The notes beneath the pieces were generated by a model, which saw nothing but the letters and a program-made list of their open reading frames with translations, did no database searches and was not told where the DNA came from. 34,192 nucleotides of DNA from Microcaldota archaeon. GTDB taxonomy: Archaea; Micrarchaeota; Micrarchaeia; Anstonellales; Bilamarchaeaceae. The translations under genes and the position numbers were made by a program. Below, in pieces: positions 23,868-31,872 of the stretch. The stretch covers positions 1 to 34,192 of the forward strand of contig JAGMCT010000024.1 in assembly GCA_023129075.1 (NCBI GenBank), in the 5' to 3' direction. How positions within the stretch are numbered: position 1 is the stretch's first letter; each line of letters begins with the position of its first letter.

Positions 23868-24903
23868 AACTTAATTTTGCCCAGTGTTTTTCTATTGTGA
23901 ATTTCTTAGTTTTCTCTTTATTTTTTCTTACAATTTCTTCTCTATATTTCTTATCTGTGAGCATCCTTTCAATCTTTTCCTTAAGCTCCTTTTCATTCTT
24001 TGCAATGGATTCCGTGCACACTACTTCTGCATTTCCCCCGGCGTTGCTTGCAACAATCGGAATTCCTATTCTGGAACCTTCTATAAGCACATGAGAAAGC
24101 CCTTCATAAGAAGAATAAAGAACAAGAACACCTGCATCTTTCATTGCTCCCAATATTGTTTCATGCGATAGTTTCCCCATTAATTTAATCCCCTTTCCTT
24201 TTACCTCATTCTCCATAGGTCCTTCCCCAATAATATTCAATCTTAGCTCAGGAATTTTTTTCCTCAATTTTTTAAAGGCATTAATCAATTCCTGCAGGCC
24301 CTTCCATTTTACCAGCCTCCCAACAAAAAGAATACTCGGTTTTTTCAGGGAAATTCTTGGAATTTCATCAGGCATCACAATAAAATTAGGTACAATCTCT
24401 ATTTTTTCTTCATTTACTCCATGGTATTTTATCAGGATATTTTTCAGATATTCTGCAGGTACGATTATCCTTTCTACTCTCTTTAAAACATACCTTTCAA
24501 CAGCCAGCAGATGCTTGTTTGCATCCGGCTTCTCAAGGAACTCCTCAAGATGTTTTTTTGTTTTTCCTTCCCTAAATGTTTTTTCCCATACAACATCCCC
24601 AACATACCTTAAGATAACCCTTTTCCCTGCAAATACAGCGGGAATACCGATCGCCAGGGGATCCAGTGCATAGATTACATCCGCACCCTTCCCATGCTTG
24701 CGAATCGCATTAAACAGCGAAAACTCCCTGTTTATAATTCTTTTATCCCTTGGCACCACAACACAGTCCTTTGCATTTGGAGTTAAGGTAATCACCTCTA
24801 CATTTACTCCCTCCCCTTCCATTTTCTTTTTCAGGTAATAGGAATATGTTGCCGGCCCCCCTATGTCCGGGGGATAAATCGGAGTTACAAGCAGAACTTT
24901 CAT
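23854..24903 (-). CDS. Glycosyltransferase family 4
   Basis: A 349-residue GT-B enzyme. N-terminal VTPIYPPDIGGPATYSYYL (residues 6-24) has the GGPA acceptor loop. VIYALDPLAIGIPA and IIVPAEYLKNILIKY lead to VPNFI. The donor domain shows ILFVGRLVKWKGLQELINAF and YSSYEGLSHVLIEGSRIGIPIVAS, with EX7E as EGLSHVLIE and then NAGGNAEVV. The ATG overlaps the stop of the upstream GT4 as ATGA, so the two are translated together from the promoter near 26027. Substrates unknown. Confidence 0.92.
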   Translation of the reverse strand: MKVLLVTPIYPPDIGGPATYSYYLKKKMEGEGVNVEVITLTPNAKDCVVVPRDKRIINREFSLFNAIRKHGKGADVIYALDPLAIGIPAVFAGKRVILRYVGDVVWEKTFREGKTKKHLEEFLEKPDANKHLLAVERYVLKRVERIIVPAEYLKNILIKYHGVNEEKIEIVPNFIVMPDEIPRISLKKPSILFVGRLVKWKGLQELINAFKKLRKKIPELRLNIIGEGPMENEVKGKGIKLMGKLSHETILGAMKDAGVLVLYSSYEGLSHVLIEGSRIGIPIVASNAGGNAEVVCTESIAKNEKELKEKIERMLTDKKYREEIVRKNKEKTKKFTIEKHWAKLSFIMK

Positions 24904-26000
24904 AAGGATTCCTCATAAGTTTTCTTTGTAATGAGTGCAACATTCTCCCAGGAATATTCTTCCTTAACAATATATTCTGCCTTTTCCACTGTTTTTTTCA
25001 TCTGCTTTTCATTCACAAGAAAGTATTTCAATCTCTCAGCTAATTCAACCTCATTCCTGAAAAGGAATTTCCATTTTTCCTTTCCATATGCCTGGTCAAA
25101 TAAAATCGGGGCATCCCCCACAGGTGTAGAAAACATAGGTCTCCCGGATGCCATTGCCTCAAGCCACACCAAACTGAACCCTTCATATCTGCTTGGGAGC
25201 ACAACCATTTTAGACCTGCAGTAGATTTCTTTTATCCTTGAATAAGGAACCTCAGTAAAAATTGCCTCAACCTTAAGCTCATTTGCCAGCCCCTCCAGCT
25301 TGCTCTTAATTCCCTCATCCTTTCCGCAGATAAGCAGCTGCAGTTTTGGAAACTGCCTTTTTACGAATGCAAATGCCTTTATAAGCCTGTCAATCCCCTT
25401 GTCCTCATCAAGTCGCCCTATATAACTTATTACATTCTTCTCAAGAAAGCTTTTGCATAAGAACTCCTTTTCATTGATTCCGTTTGCTATGTAAACAATC
25501 TTATCCTTGTCAACCTCTTTTTCTATAAGAGGTATTGAACTTTTTGAGACCACAATAACCTTTTTTGCAATCCTCAAGAATATACTTGCGATAAAATACT
25601 TGTAAAACCACTGAAAAACCCTTTTCTTTCCCTTTAGATTGGGATATCCGTGCAGGGTGAATATAAACGGCTTCCTTTTAATAAAAGCAGCCAGGGAGGC
25701 AATTAAAGGCATTAGAGAACCATACCCATGCGATGCATAAACATCCACATCAGCTTTTAACAGTTCGCAGAAAAGAAAAGGAGAAAACCTTACCGAAGAA
25801 AACAATGGAAAGTTCAGAGACCAGTATCTCCTTATATTTATCCCGTCCATCTCCTCCTCTTTTTTTGTTCCTTCCAGAAGGCTTGTAAAAACCTGAACAT
25901 CATTCCCTTTTTTTGCTAATTCCCTTGCTATATGAAAAACATGGTGTTCTATTCCTCCTGTGGCAGGATAAAACAAATGAACAACCTGTGCAATCTTCAT
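24900..26000 (-). CDS. Glycosyltransferase family 4
   Basis: A 366-residue GT-B enzyme, first gene of a two-gene minus-strand unit. VVHLFYPATGGIEHHVFHIARELAKKG (6-32) carries the GGIE acceptor loop. FTLHGYPNLKG, VSKSSIPLIEKEV and YIANGINEKEF follow. The donor domain has ISYIGRLDEDKGIDRLIKAF, LLICGKDEG and LPSRYEGFSLVWLEAMASGRPMFSTPVGDAP with a clear EX7E (EGFSLVWLE). It starts at ATG 26000, 27 nt from a TATA box shared with hisS on the other strand. Its sugar donor is not evident. Confidence 0.92.
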   Translation of the reverse strand: MKIAQVVHLFYPATGGIEHHVFHIARELAKKGNDVQVFTSLLEGTKKEEEMDGINIRRYWSLNFPLFSSVRFSPFLFCELLKADVDVYASHGYGSLMPLIASLAAFIKRKPFIFTLHGYPNLKGKKRVFQWFYKYFIASIFLRIAKKVIVVSKSSIPLIEKEVDKDKIVYIANGINEKEFLCKSFLEKNVISYIGRLDEDKGIDRLIKAFAFVKRQFPKLQLLICGKDEGIKSKLEGLANELKVEAIFTEVPYSRIKEIYCRSKMVVLPSRYEGFSLVWLEAMASGRPMFSTPVGDAPILFDQAYGKEKWKFLFRNEVELAERLKYFLVNEKQMKKTVEKAEYIVKEEYSWENVALITKKTYEESL

Positions 26001-26023
26001 GTAAGTTTTCTATAATCAAAATC

Positions 26024-26031
26024 TTTTTAAT
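26024..26031. promoter_or_regulatory. Single TATA box between divergent GT4 and hisS
   Basis: TTTTTAAT on the plus strand (ATTAAAAA on the minus) is the only T/A-rich element in the 54-nt gap. Its centre (26027) is 27 nt from ATG 26000 (minus) and 28 nt from ATG 26055 (plus), so it is at the right distance to start a leaderless message in either direction. Confidence 0.5.
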
Positions 26032-26054
26032 GTGAAACCTTCCAACTTATGTTC

Positions 26055-27251
26055 ATGAGACGTACGCCAAAAGGAATGCGGGATTTTTTACCCGAGGACA
26101 TGCTCCTAAGAGAAAGGATATTCAGAATTATAAGGGAAACATATAGAGAATTCGGGTTCAGGCCTGTGGAAACCCCTGCAATGGAACATCTTAAAGTACT
26201 GGAAGCAAAAGGCGGAGAAGAAATTACAGGACAGATTTTCAGACTGGATGACAAGGAGCTTGGCCTTAAGTTTGAGCATACGATATCTTTAGCCAGGCTG
26301 GTTTCCCAGAATTCATTCCCAAAACCTTTCAAGGCATACCAGATAGGAAAGGTATGGAGAAGAGAGGAACCTCAAAAAGGAAGGTATAGGGAATTCTATC
26401 AGGCTGATGCAGATATAATCGGAACAAAGGATATGAGAGCTGAAGCAGAACTTTTGCATATGGCTGAGAGAACACTTGAAAGGCTTGGCTTCCCAAATGT
26501 TATTTTTGCGTTGAACAATAGAAAGGTATTGAATGACATAATGAAGCAGAAAGGTTTGCAGGAAAAAACTTCAAAGATAATGAGAGTGCTTGATAAGCTG
26601 GATAAGATTGGAGAAGAAGAGGTAAGAAAAGAACTCAAAGAACTAAATGCGGAAGAGATTCTTAATCTGCTTAAAACATCAGACAATGAAGAGGCGCTCA
26701 AGGTTGCAGAAAAATTCAGCGAGCAAGGGGAAAAAGAATTAAGGGAGCTCCTTGAACTCTACCCAAAAGCAATAATTGACTTGACCCTGGCAAGAGGACT
26801 TGCTTATTACACAGGGCCAATATTTGAGATAAAATCAAAGGAATCTTCCATAAGTTTAGGAGGGGGAGGCAGATACGACGAGATGATTTCCCTGTTCGGT
26901 GCAGGGGATTATGCAACTGGAATAAGCCTTGGAATAGACAGGATAGCCCTGCTTCTCGGAACAGATAAGAAAACCCCCACCAAGGTGTTCATTGCAAATT
27001 TAGAAGGCTTTTACAAGGAGGCAGTTGAGCTTGCTGATTATTTAAGAGCAAGTAAAATAAATGCAGAAACAGACCTGAATAAAAGAACATTAAGAAAACA
27101 ATTGGATTATGCAAATTCCCTGGAGATACCCTACCTTATTGTAATCGGAAAAAAGGAAGCAGAAAGCAAAGAATACAAATTAAAAACCATGGCAACAGGA
27201 GAAGAGAAAACACTGAAAAAGAAAGAATTGCTGGAACTGCTTGGGAGTTGA
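26055..27251 (+). CDS. hisS: Histidyl-tRNA synthetase
   Basis: Class II aminoacyl-tRNA synthetase that charges tRNA-His; 398 residues. PKGMRDFLPEDM opens the catalytic core, KFEHTISLARLV and the motif 2 stretch WRREEPQKGRYREFYQADADIIG (about 103-125) follow, and the histidine-specific loop LARGLAYYTGPIFEI (about 239-253) and motif 3 ATGISLGIDRIALLL (about 286-300) complete it, with an anticodon-binding domain after about residue 308. An ATG at 26049 is also in frame; 26055 is chosen from promoter spacing. It marks the housekeeping flank of the glycan locus and is followed after 6 nt by the antiporter gene. Confidence 0.96.
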   Translation: MRRTPKGMRDFLPEDMLLRERIFRIIRETYREFGFRPVETPAMEHLKVLEAKGGEEITGQIFRLDDKELGLKFEHTISLARLVSQNSFPKPFKAYQIGKVWRREEPQKGRYREFYQADADIIGTKDMRAEAELLHMAERTLERLGFPNVIFALNNRKVLNDIMKQKGLQEKTSKIMRVLDKLDKIGEEEVRKELKELNAEEILNLLKTSDNEEALKVAEKFSEQGEKELRELLELYPKAIIDLTLARGLAYYTGPIFEIKSKESSISLGGGGRYDEMISLFGAGDYATGISLGIDRIALLLGTDKKTPTKVFIANLEGFYKEAVELADYLRASKINAETDLNKRTLRKQLDYANSLEIPYLIVIGKKEAESKEYKLKTMATGEEKTLKKKELLELLGS

Positions 27252-27257
27252 AAATAG

Positions 27258-28655
27258 ATGAAACGATTTATAAAATTTCTTCTTGAAAACCCGTTCACAA
27301 ATGGGATAGATGAGGCAAGAGAGAAATTATTCAAACCATTAATTCTGTTCTCCACTTTCCTTGTTTTCATTGTCCTTCTTATCTCACTAATTAACTCAAG
27401 CCTGTTTGCAGGTGTAGACCCGGAAAAGCATGCAATATTTGAGATTGTTTTCCTTTTATTTATTGCAATACTTGCCGAAACCCTTGTTTTATACTTAAAA
27501 CAGCCAACAGTAATCCTTTTGCTTGTTTTGGGTATTTTGATAGGGCCAAGTTTCATAGATTTGATTTGGCCTTATTTAGTTGGCACCTTTCCCTTTCTCC
27601 CTTCAACAGGTCCGCATTTTATCTTGAATGAACCCCTTATTACTATTTTTGCACAATTAGGAGCAATCATCCTGATGTTCAAGGTTGGTCTTCACACAAA
27701 GATACAGGATGTGTTCAAGATGGATAATGCCCTGGTTGCATTTCTGGGTGTTTTAGTCCCCTTCATTGTAGGATGTGGTTATGCACTAATCACAGGCGGC
27801 TCTTTTGTTTACTCACTCTTTTTGGGTGCTGCATTCACAGCAACCAGTGTCGGCGTTACTGTTGCGTTGCTCCAGGAAATGGGCCTTATAAAGAAAAAAT
27901 TCTCGCAGATGATTATCGGTGCTGCTATTATAGATGATATTCTCTCACTGCTTGCACTTTCCCTGATAATAAATCTCCCGACATCCTTTGCGGATTTAGC
28001 CCCCTCAGCTTTAACTTTCCTGTTTTCATTTGTTTTCATTATTGGGGGATTGTATGCAGGAAGGCTTTTTATCAAATCCTTTATAGATGTTGGACCGCTG
28101 GACAACAAAACCTTTCTTTACATACTCTCCTTCGTTTTCTTTTATGCATATTTTGCCGAACACATAGGTCTTTCAAGCATTGTCGGAGCATTCATAGCAG
28201 GAACGATTCTTAACCAAAGTAAGCACATAGGTGAGATAGACAAAAGGATGTATGCACTAGGAGCAATCTTCATTCCCATATTCTTCATCTCAATGGGAAT
28301 GCTTTTGGATGTGGGAGCAATCTGGGTTTTCGGACTTCCAATTCTTATCATTACGGTACTTGCGGTTCTGAGTAAACTGATTGGCTGCGGTATCGGAGCT
28401 CTCCTCTCAGGTTTTAATAAAAGGGATTCTGTAATGGTCGGTCTGGGTATGGGGCCCAGAGGAGAGGTTTCCTTAATTATTGCATTAATCGGTCTTTCCA
28501 GCGGGGTTCTTAACCAGGCAGAATACACCATCATCTCTGCTATGGCCCTGCTCACCACGTTAGTTGGACCTCCATTAATGAATTTGATTGCAAGGAGTAG
28601 GGAAGATGATAAAAGCGCTCAGGTTCTATCTGAAGGGAAAACAAATCTTCAGTAA
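27258..28655 (+). CDS. CPA2-family Na+/H+ (cation/proton) antiporter
   Basis: A 465-residue polytopic membrane protein with about 13 hydrophobic helices. LGILIGPSFIDL, AFTATSVGVTVALLQEMG (192-209), the paired aspartates in AAIIDDILSLLALS (222-235, Asp226-Asp227) and GLGMGPRGEVSLI are the CPA2 core. The double Asp is the mark of electrogenic Na+/H+ exchange as in NapA. A cytosolic-looking first 25 residues, rich in Lys, Glu and Phe, precede helix 1. No C-terminal TrkA-N/RCK domain is present, unlike KefB. It starts 6 nt after hisS and overlaps the next gene, so these three may be co-transcribed. Potassium specificity cannot be excluded. Confidence 0.9.
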   Translation: MKRFIKFLLENPFTNGIDEAREKLFKPLILFSTFLVFIVLLISLINSSLFAGVDPEKHAIFEIVFLLFIAILAETLVLYLKQPTVILLLVLGILIGPSFIDLIWPYLVGTFPFLPSTGPHFILNEPLITIFAQLGAIILMFKVGLHTKIQDVFKMDNALVAFLGVLVPFIVGCGYALITGGSFVYSLFLGAAFTATSVGVTVALLQEMGLIKKKFSQMIIGAAIIDDILSLLALSLIINLPTSFADLAPSALTFLFSFVFIIGGLYAGRLFIKSFIDVGPLDNKTFLYILSFVFFYAYFAEHIGLSSIVGAFIAGTILNQSKHIGEIDKRMYALGAIFIPIFFISMGMLLDVGAIWVFGLPILIITVLAVLSKLIGCGIGALLSGFNKRDSVMVGLGMGPRGEVSLIIALIGLSSGVLNQAEYTIISAMALLTTLVGPPLMNLIARSREDDKSAQVLSEGKTNLQ

Positions 28656-29100
28656 GGGAAAGGCCACCTACCGGCTTGTTGGCAGTCCTATTCCTCTTAT
28701 AAAGAAAAAGATAAAGCAGGGTTTTGAGGTTTTTCATATAAAAGACTTGGATGCTTTGAAGGGAAATGCCGCCAACCTGGACATCTATGATCATCTTACC
28801 CAGTTCACTCATGTTCAGGTTGAGTGCCTTGAGAAAGAGACCCTTGTAAAAAAATTATTGGGTCTGCGGGTTCGGGTGGTTTTGGATCTGCCGATTAAGA
28901 AAATTTACCAACAGGAATACGAAAAACTTATTGTTGGAAAAGCAGAACCAGGTTATAAAGGTCCTTTAAACTGCCATGATGTTTTCCTTGATGGGGAGGA
29001 TGGTGAATTGGTAAAGAGAATAAAGAAAGAGAACAAACGCCTCATAATAAACAAAGAAGAGAATAAAACAGATGCCTTTATTGTGATTGAAGACCTTTAG
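28606..29100 (+). CDS. Conserved-looking protein of unknown function (164 aa)
   Basis: Starts MIKALRFYLKGKQIFSKGKA at ATG 28606, with GGAGTAGGG just upstream, overlapping the antiporter end by 50 nt in another frame. An earlier TTG (28588) is less likely. It has alternating beta/alpha character, e.g. FEVFHIKDLDALKGNAANLDIYDHL then THVQVECLEKETLVKKLLGL and RVVLDLPI, which recalls strand/helix units of a TIM-barrel protein of the HisA/HisF kind. It is only about two thirds of that size and lacks motifs I can name. C-terminal ENKTDAFIVIEDL. No membrane segments. Function unknown. Confidence 0.7.
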   Translation: MIKALRFYLKGKQIFSKGKATYRLVGSPIPLIKKKIKQGFEVFHIKDLDALKGNAANLDIYDHLTQFTHVQVECLEKETLVKKLLGLRVRVVLDLPIKKIYQQEYEKLIVGKAEPGYKGPLNCHDVFLDGEDGELVKRIKKENKRLIINKEENKTDAFIVIEDL

Positions 29101-29104
29101 TAGG

Positions 29105-29137
29105 TTTTAAATATTTTACTATTTTTAATATTTACTA
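29105..29137 (+). promoter_or_regulatory. Tandem T/A-rich direct repeats upstream of the GbsR-like gene
   Basis: TTTTAAATATTTTACTA (29105-29121) is followed head-to-tail by TTTTTAATATTTACTA (29122-29137), an imperfect direct repeat. The second copy lies at TATA-box distance for a start about 8 nt before ATG 29160. The first could be a second TATA box or one half of a regulator operator. Confidence 0.45.
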
Positions 29138-29159
29138 AAAATTCAAAAAGAGTGTTTTC

Positions 29160-29663
29160 ATGACTATAGAAAAAACAGATGAAGAATTCATAAACCTGTT
29201 TGTCAAGATAGGCAAACACTGGAATCTAACTAATCTACAGGCAAAGATACTTGGGTATGTATTTCTTCAGTTGGAGCCCCTTTCAATGGAGGAGCTGACA
29301 AAAAAGACAGGTTATTCCCTGGCGAGCATAAGCAACAACGTGAGGTTCCTTGAACGGATTGGTATAATTGAAAAGACATCCAAGCCGGGAACAAAAAAGA
29401 TTTTTCTTAAGATTGAAAGAGATGTATACAAAAGGATAAGAAAAATAGTAGAAAATGCATATGAGTACAAAGTAAAATTGTTTAAAGAAACACTGCCGGT
29501 TATTATTGAATGTTACAAAAAGGAACTTCAGAGAGAAAAGAATCCCTCTAAAAAAAAGATATTGAATGAAAGGATAAGCATAGTGCAAAAATTATCCAAG
29601 GATGTCATGGTAATTGAATCTCTTACCTCTGTCATCTTAAAAATAAAAAGGTTGGGCAAATGA
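29160..29663 (+). CDS. GbsR/MarR-type winged-helix transcription regulator
   Basis: A 167-residue DNA-binding protein. The winged helix spans about residues 17-80: LTNLQAKILGYVFLQLEPLSMEELTKKTGYSLASISNNVRFLERIGIIEK, with the recognition helix at SLASISNNVRFLE and a basic wing KPGTKKIF. The C-terminal half is a long, Lys/Glu-rich helical region for dimerisation. This is the layout of GbsR-like (COG1510) regulators. It overlaps the ABC ATPase gene by ATGA and is therefore the first gene of that operon, so it probably controls the exporter and itself. The inducer is unknown. Confidence 0.82.
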   Translation: MTIEKTDEEFINLFVKIGKHWNLTNLQAKILGYVFLQLEPLSMEELTKKTGYSLASISNNVRFLERIGIIEKTSKPGTKKIFLKIERDVYKRIRKIVENAYEYKVKLFKETLPVIIECYKKELQREKNPSKKKILNERISIVQKLSKDVMVIESLTSVILKIKRLGK

Positions 29664-30358
29664 AATCTGCAAAAAAGAAAGAAAAAGTCGTTCTTGAGTT
29701 GAATGATGTATGGAAAACCTATACCATGGGCGAGGTTAGGGTTGATGCCCTAAGAGGCTTGTCAATGAAGGTAATGGAAAGAGATTACCTCAGCGTAATG
29801 GGTCCGAGCGGAAGCGGAAAGTCCACGCTTCTTCATATGGTCGGCCTTCTTGATGTCCCGACAAAAGGCAAGGTGTTCATTGATGGGGAACAGGTAAAAA
29901 CCATGAGCGATGATGAAAGAGCAGTTATCCGCTCGCATAAAATCGGCTTTGTTTTTCAGGTTTTTAATCTTGTTCCGAGCCTTACTGCTTTGGAGAACGT
30001 TGCCCTGCCTCTTATGATACAAGGGGTTCCCAGAGCTGAAAGGGAGAAAAAGGCAGAGGCTGTGCTTGTAAGAATTGGGATGGGTGCCAGGGTGCACCAC
30101 AAGCCGGCTGAATTGAGCGGAGGAGAGAGGCAGAGAGTTGCAATTGCAAGGGCTTTGGCCACTGACCCTGCGATTATTCTTGCTGATGAGCCTACAGGGA
30201 ATCTTGATTCAAAGACAGGGCAGGAGATAATAGATTTGCTTGATGAGTTAAATGATGAAGGAAGAACAATTATTGTAGTTACCCATGATAAGGAGATTGC
30301 AGCCCGTGCAGAAAAAAGGATGAGATTAAAGGATGGGCAGGTTATTTCAAAGAGTTGA
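29660..30358 (+). CDS. ABC transporter ATPase, LolD/MacB-type
   Basis: A 232-residue nucleotide-binding subunit with all motifs intact: Walker A GPSGSGKST (48-56), Q-loop VFQVFNLVPSLTALENV (98-114), signature LSGGERQRVAIARAL (152-166), Walker B and D-loop IILADEPTGNLD (172-183), and switch His209. The FNL-x-P-S-LTALENV sequence is typical of the LolD/MacB/FtsE group, which powers mechanotransmission by FtsX-like permeases rather than solute import. It is coupled to the regulator (ATGA) and followed by a surface protein and two permeases, so it serves those. Confidence 0.95.
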   Translation: MKSAKKKEKVVLELNDVWKTYTMGEVRVDALRGLSMKVMERDYLSVMGPSGSGKSTLLHMVGLLDVPTKGKVFIDGEQVKTMSDDERAVIRSHKIGFVFQVFNLVPSLTALENVALPLMIQGVPRAEREKKAEAVLVRIGMGARVHHKPAELSGGERQRVAIARALATDPAIILADEPTGNLDSKTGQEIIDLLDELNDEGRTIIVVTHDKEIAARAEKRMRLKDGQVISKS

Positions 30359-30372
30359 AGAAGGTTGATGAT

Positions 30373-31872
30373 ATGAACGCGAAAAATATGTTGTTTGGTT
30401 TGCTGTTGCTTGGATTTGTGTTTGCAGGGTTGGGGATTACGGATTATTCGGTTTCTCCTGACGTTCTTGAACCAGGGGAATCAGGAACATTAACTATATA
30501 TGTAGGGAATCCAGCAACTACAGGAATTGTTGAATTAGTTACCTTGAGAACCCATTCAATTACAAAACTCGGCTTAAATCAGGAGTTCAGCATAGGCGAC
30601 CTTGATGCAGGTTCTTCCTCATTTGTTTCTATTCCATTCACAATAGCAGAAGATACCCCGCCAGGGATGTATCCTGTTTACATAGATGCAGTGGGTTATT
30701 CTGAAGATGCTGATGGTGAAAGGGAACTTACACAAAAAGCTGCAATGGCTTCTTTAGAGGTTGTTATAAGGCCAATAATTTCAGTTTCTCTAAGCGAGGG
30801 AAAAGTAGGGGATTTACAGAGAGAGACAATAAAGATTGAAAATACAGGCGGATATGCTAAGAATGTTAGATTGGAGATTAATGACCCGTCTAAGTTGTTA
30901 TTCGATGAAGAAGGAAAGGTAGCAGCAGTAATATATGAAGAACGTTTTGGTTTTCTTAACAAGGATTACATATATGTAGCTGAGTTGATTGATTCCTATG
31001 AGGAGAACATAACGTTGGATTCAAGAAATGCAGAAGAAGGTTCAAGAAAGTTTTATTATTCTTTAACCTATGAGGACAAATTGGGTAATGAATATTCTGA
31101 AGAGTCTTCTATTCAGCTGAGTGTAAAGAAGGAAGGAGGAGATTTCCTTTTCACAGCTTTGGATTCAGTAGTTACCGGAAAAGATGACGTGCTTCAGCTT
31201 AAGGTAAAGAATACAGGCGAGACAGTGGAGGATTTAACGTTCACGTTCAGCGGTGACAATGTTAATCTCATAGGGGAAAGTGAGGTTAAGATAGGTGCTC
31301 TGGGGAAAAACGCTGAAAAGATATTTGAGATACCCCTTAATGCACGGCTCCAGCCAGGCTCTAACTCAGTAGCAGCTTCTCTTGAATGGACAGAGAACAA
31401 CCAGGATATGTCCACAGAGGTCGATATTCCGATAAAGGTTACCTCAGATTCCGAAGTTGGAATCTACCTTGAGGCAAAACCAGAACCTCTTACGGCAGGA
31501 CAGGAGCATACCCTTTCAATAACCGTTGCAAATCTCGGTTCCTATGCAGTTGAGGGAACAACTGTAAGAATTAATGGAGAAGGTTTCCAACTGCTTTCAG
31601 TACAGCCCGAGCAGTATATAGGAGGTCTTGAAACCGATGATTTCAGCAGTGTGCAGTTCAAGATAAAGGCAGGTTCTGAACCAGGAGAAAAAAGCGTACA
31701 TGTTTTAGTAGACTACAAGGACGTTTCAGGGGAATGGATGACTGCTGAAAGAACAATACCAATAAATATTCTGCTAACAACCCAGGACAGCGGTCTGGTC
31801 TGGTGGATATTTGGAGGGGTTGTTGTTCTGGTGGCCATTGGCATCTGGTACTGGAAACGGAGGAAAAAATGA
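30373..31872 (+). CDS. COG1361-like secreted/anchored surface protein
   Basis: A 499-residue extracellular protein. An N-terminal signal sequence MNAKNMLFGLLLLGFVFAGL is followed by about 450 residues of beta-rich repeats of the CARDB/COG1361 (S-layer-like) type. Repeat-like starts are YSVSPDVLEPGESGTLTI (near residue 25) and LEAKPEPLTAGQEHTLSI (near 370), with KNTGE and NTGGYAKN motifs between. A C-terminal membrane helix (GLVWWIFGGVVVLVAIGIWY, about 474-493) ends in the basic tail KRRKK. A longer frame from TTG 30355 exists; ATG 30373 puts the signal peptide first. It sits between ATPase and permeases, so it is probably the periplasm-side partner of the ABC complex. Confidence 0.82.
   Translation: MNAKNMLFGLLLLGFVFAGLGITDYSVSPDVLEPGESGTLTIYVGNPATTGIVELVTLRTHSITKLGLNQEFSIGDLDAGSSSFVSIPFTIAEDTPPGMYPVYIDAVGYSEDADGERELTQKAAMASLEVVIRPIISVSLSEGKVGDLQRETIKIENTGGYAKNVRLEINDPSKLLFDEEGKVAAVIYEERFGFLNKDYIYVAELIDSYEENITLDSRNAEEGSRKFYYSLTYEDKLGNEYSEESSIQLSVKKEGGDFLFTALDSVVTGKDDVLQLKVKNTGETVEDLTFTFSGDNVNLIGESEVKIGALGKNAEKIFEIPLNARLQPGSNSVAASLEWTENNQDMSTEVDIPIKVTSDSEVGIYLEAKPEPLTAGQEHTLSITVANLGSYAVEGTTVRINGEGFQLLSVQPEQYIGGLETDDFSSVQFKIKAGSEPGEKSVHVLVDYKDVSGEWMTAERTIPINILLTTQDSGLVWWIFGGVVVLVAIGIWYWKRRKK

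Noticed and set aside
28142-28558. A 138-codon minus-strand frame inside the antiporter gene
   Set aside because: The antiporter frame has full family motifs; the antisense frame shows none and is rich in Pro/Ile from antisense codons.
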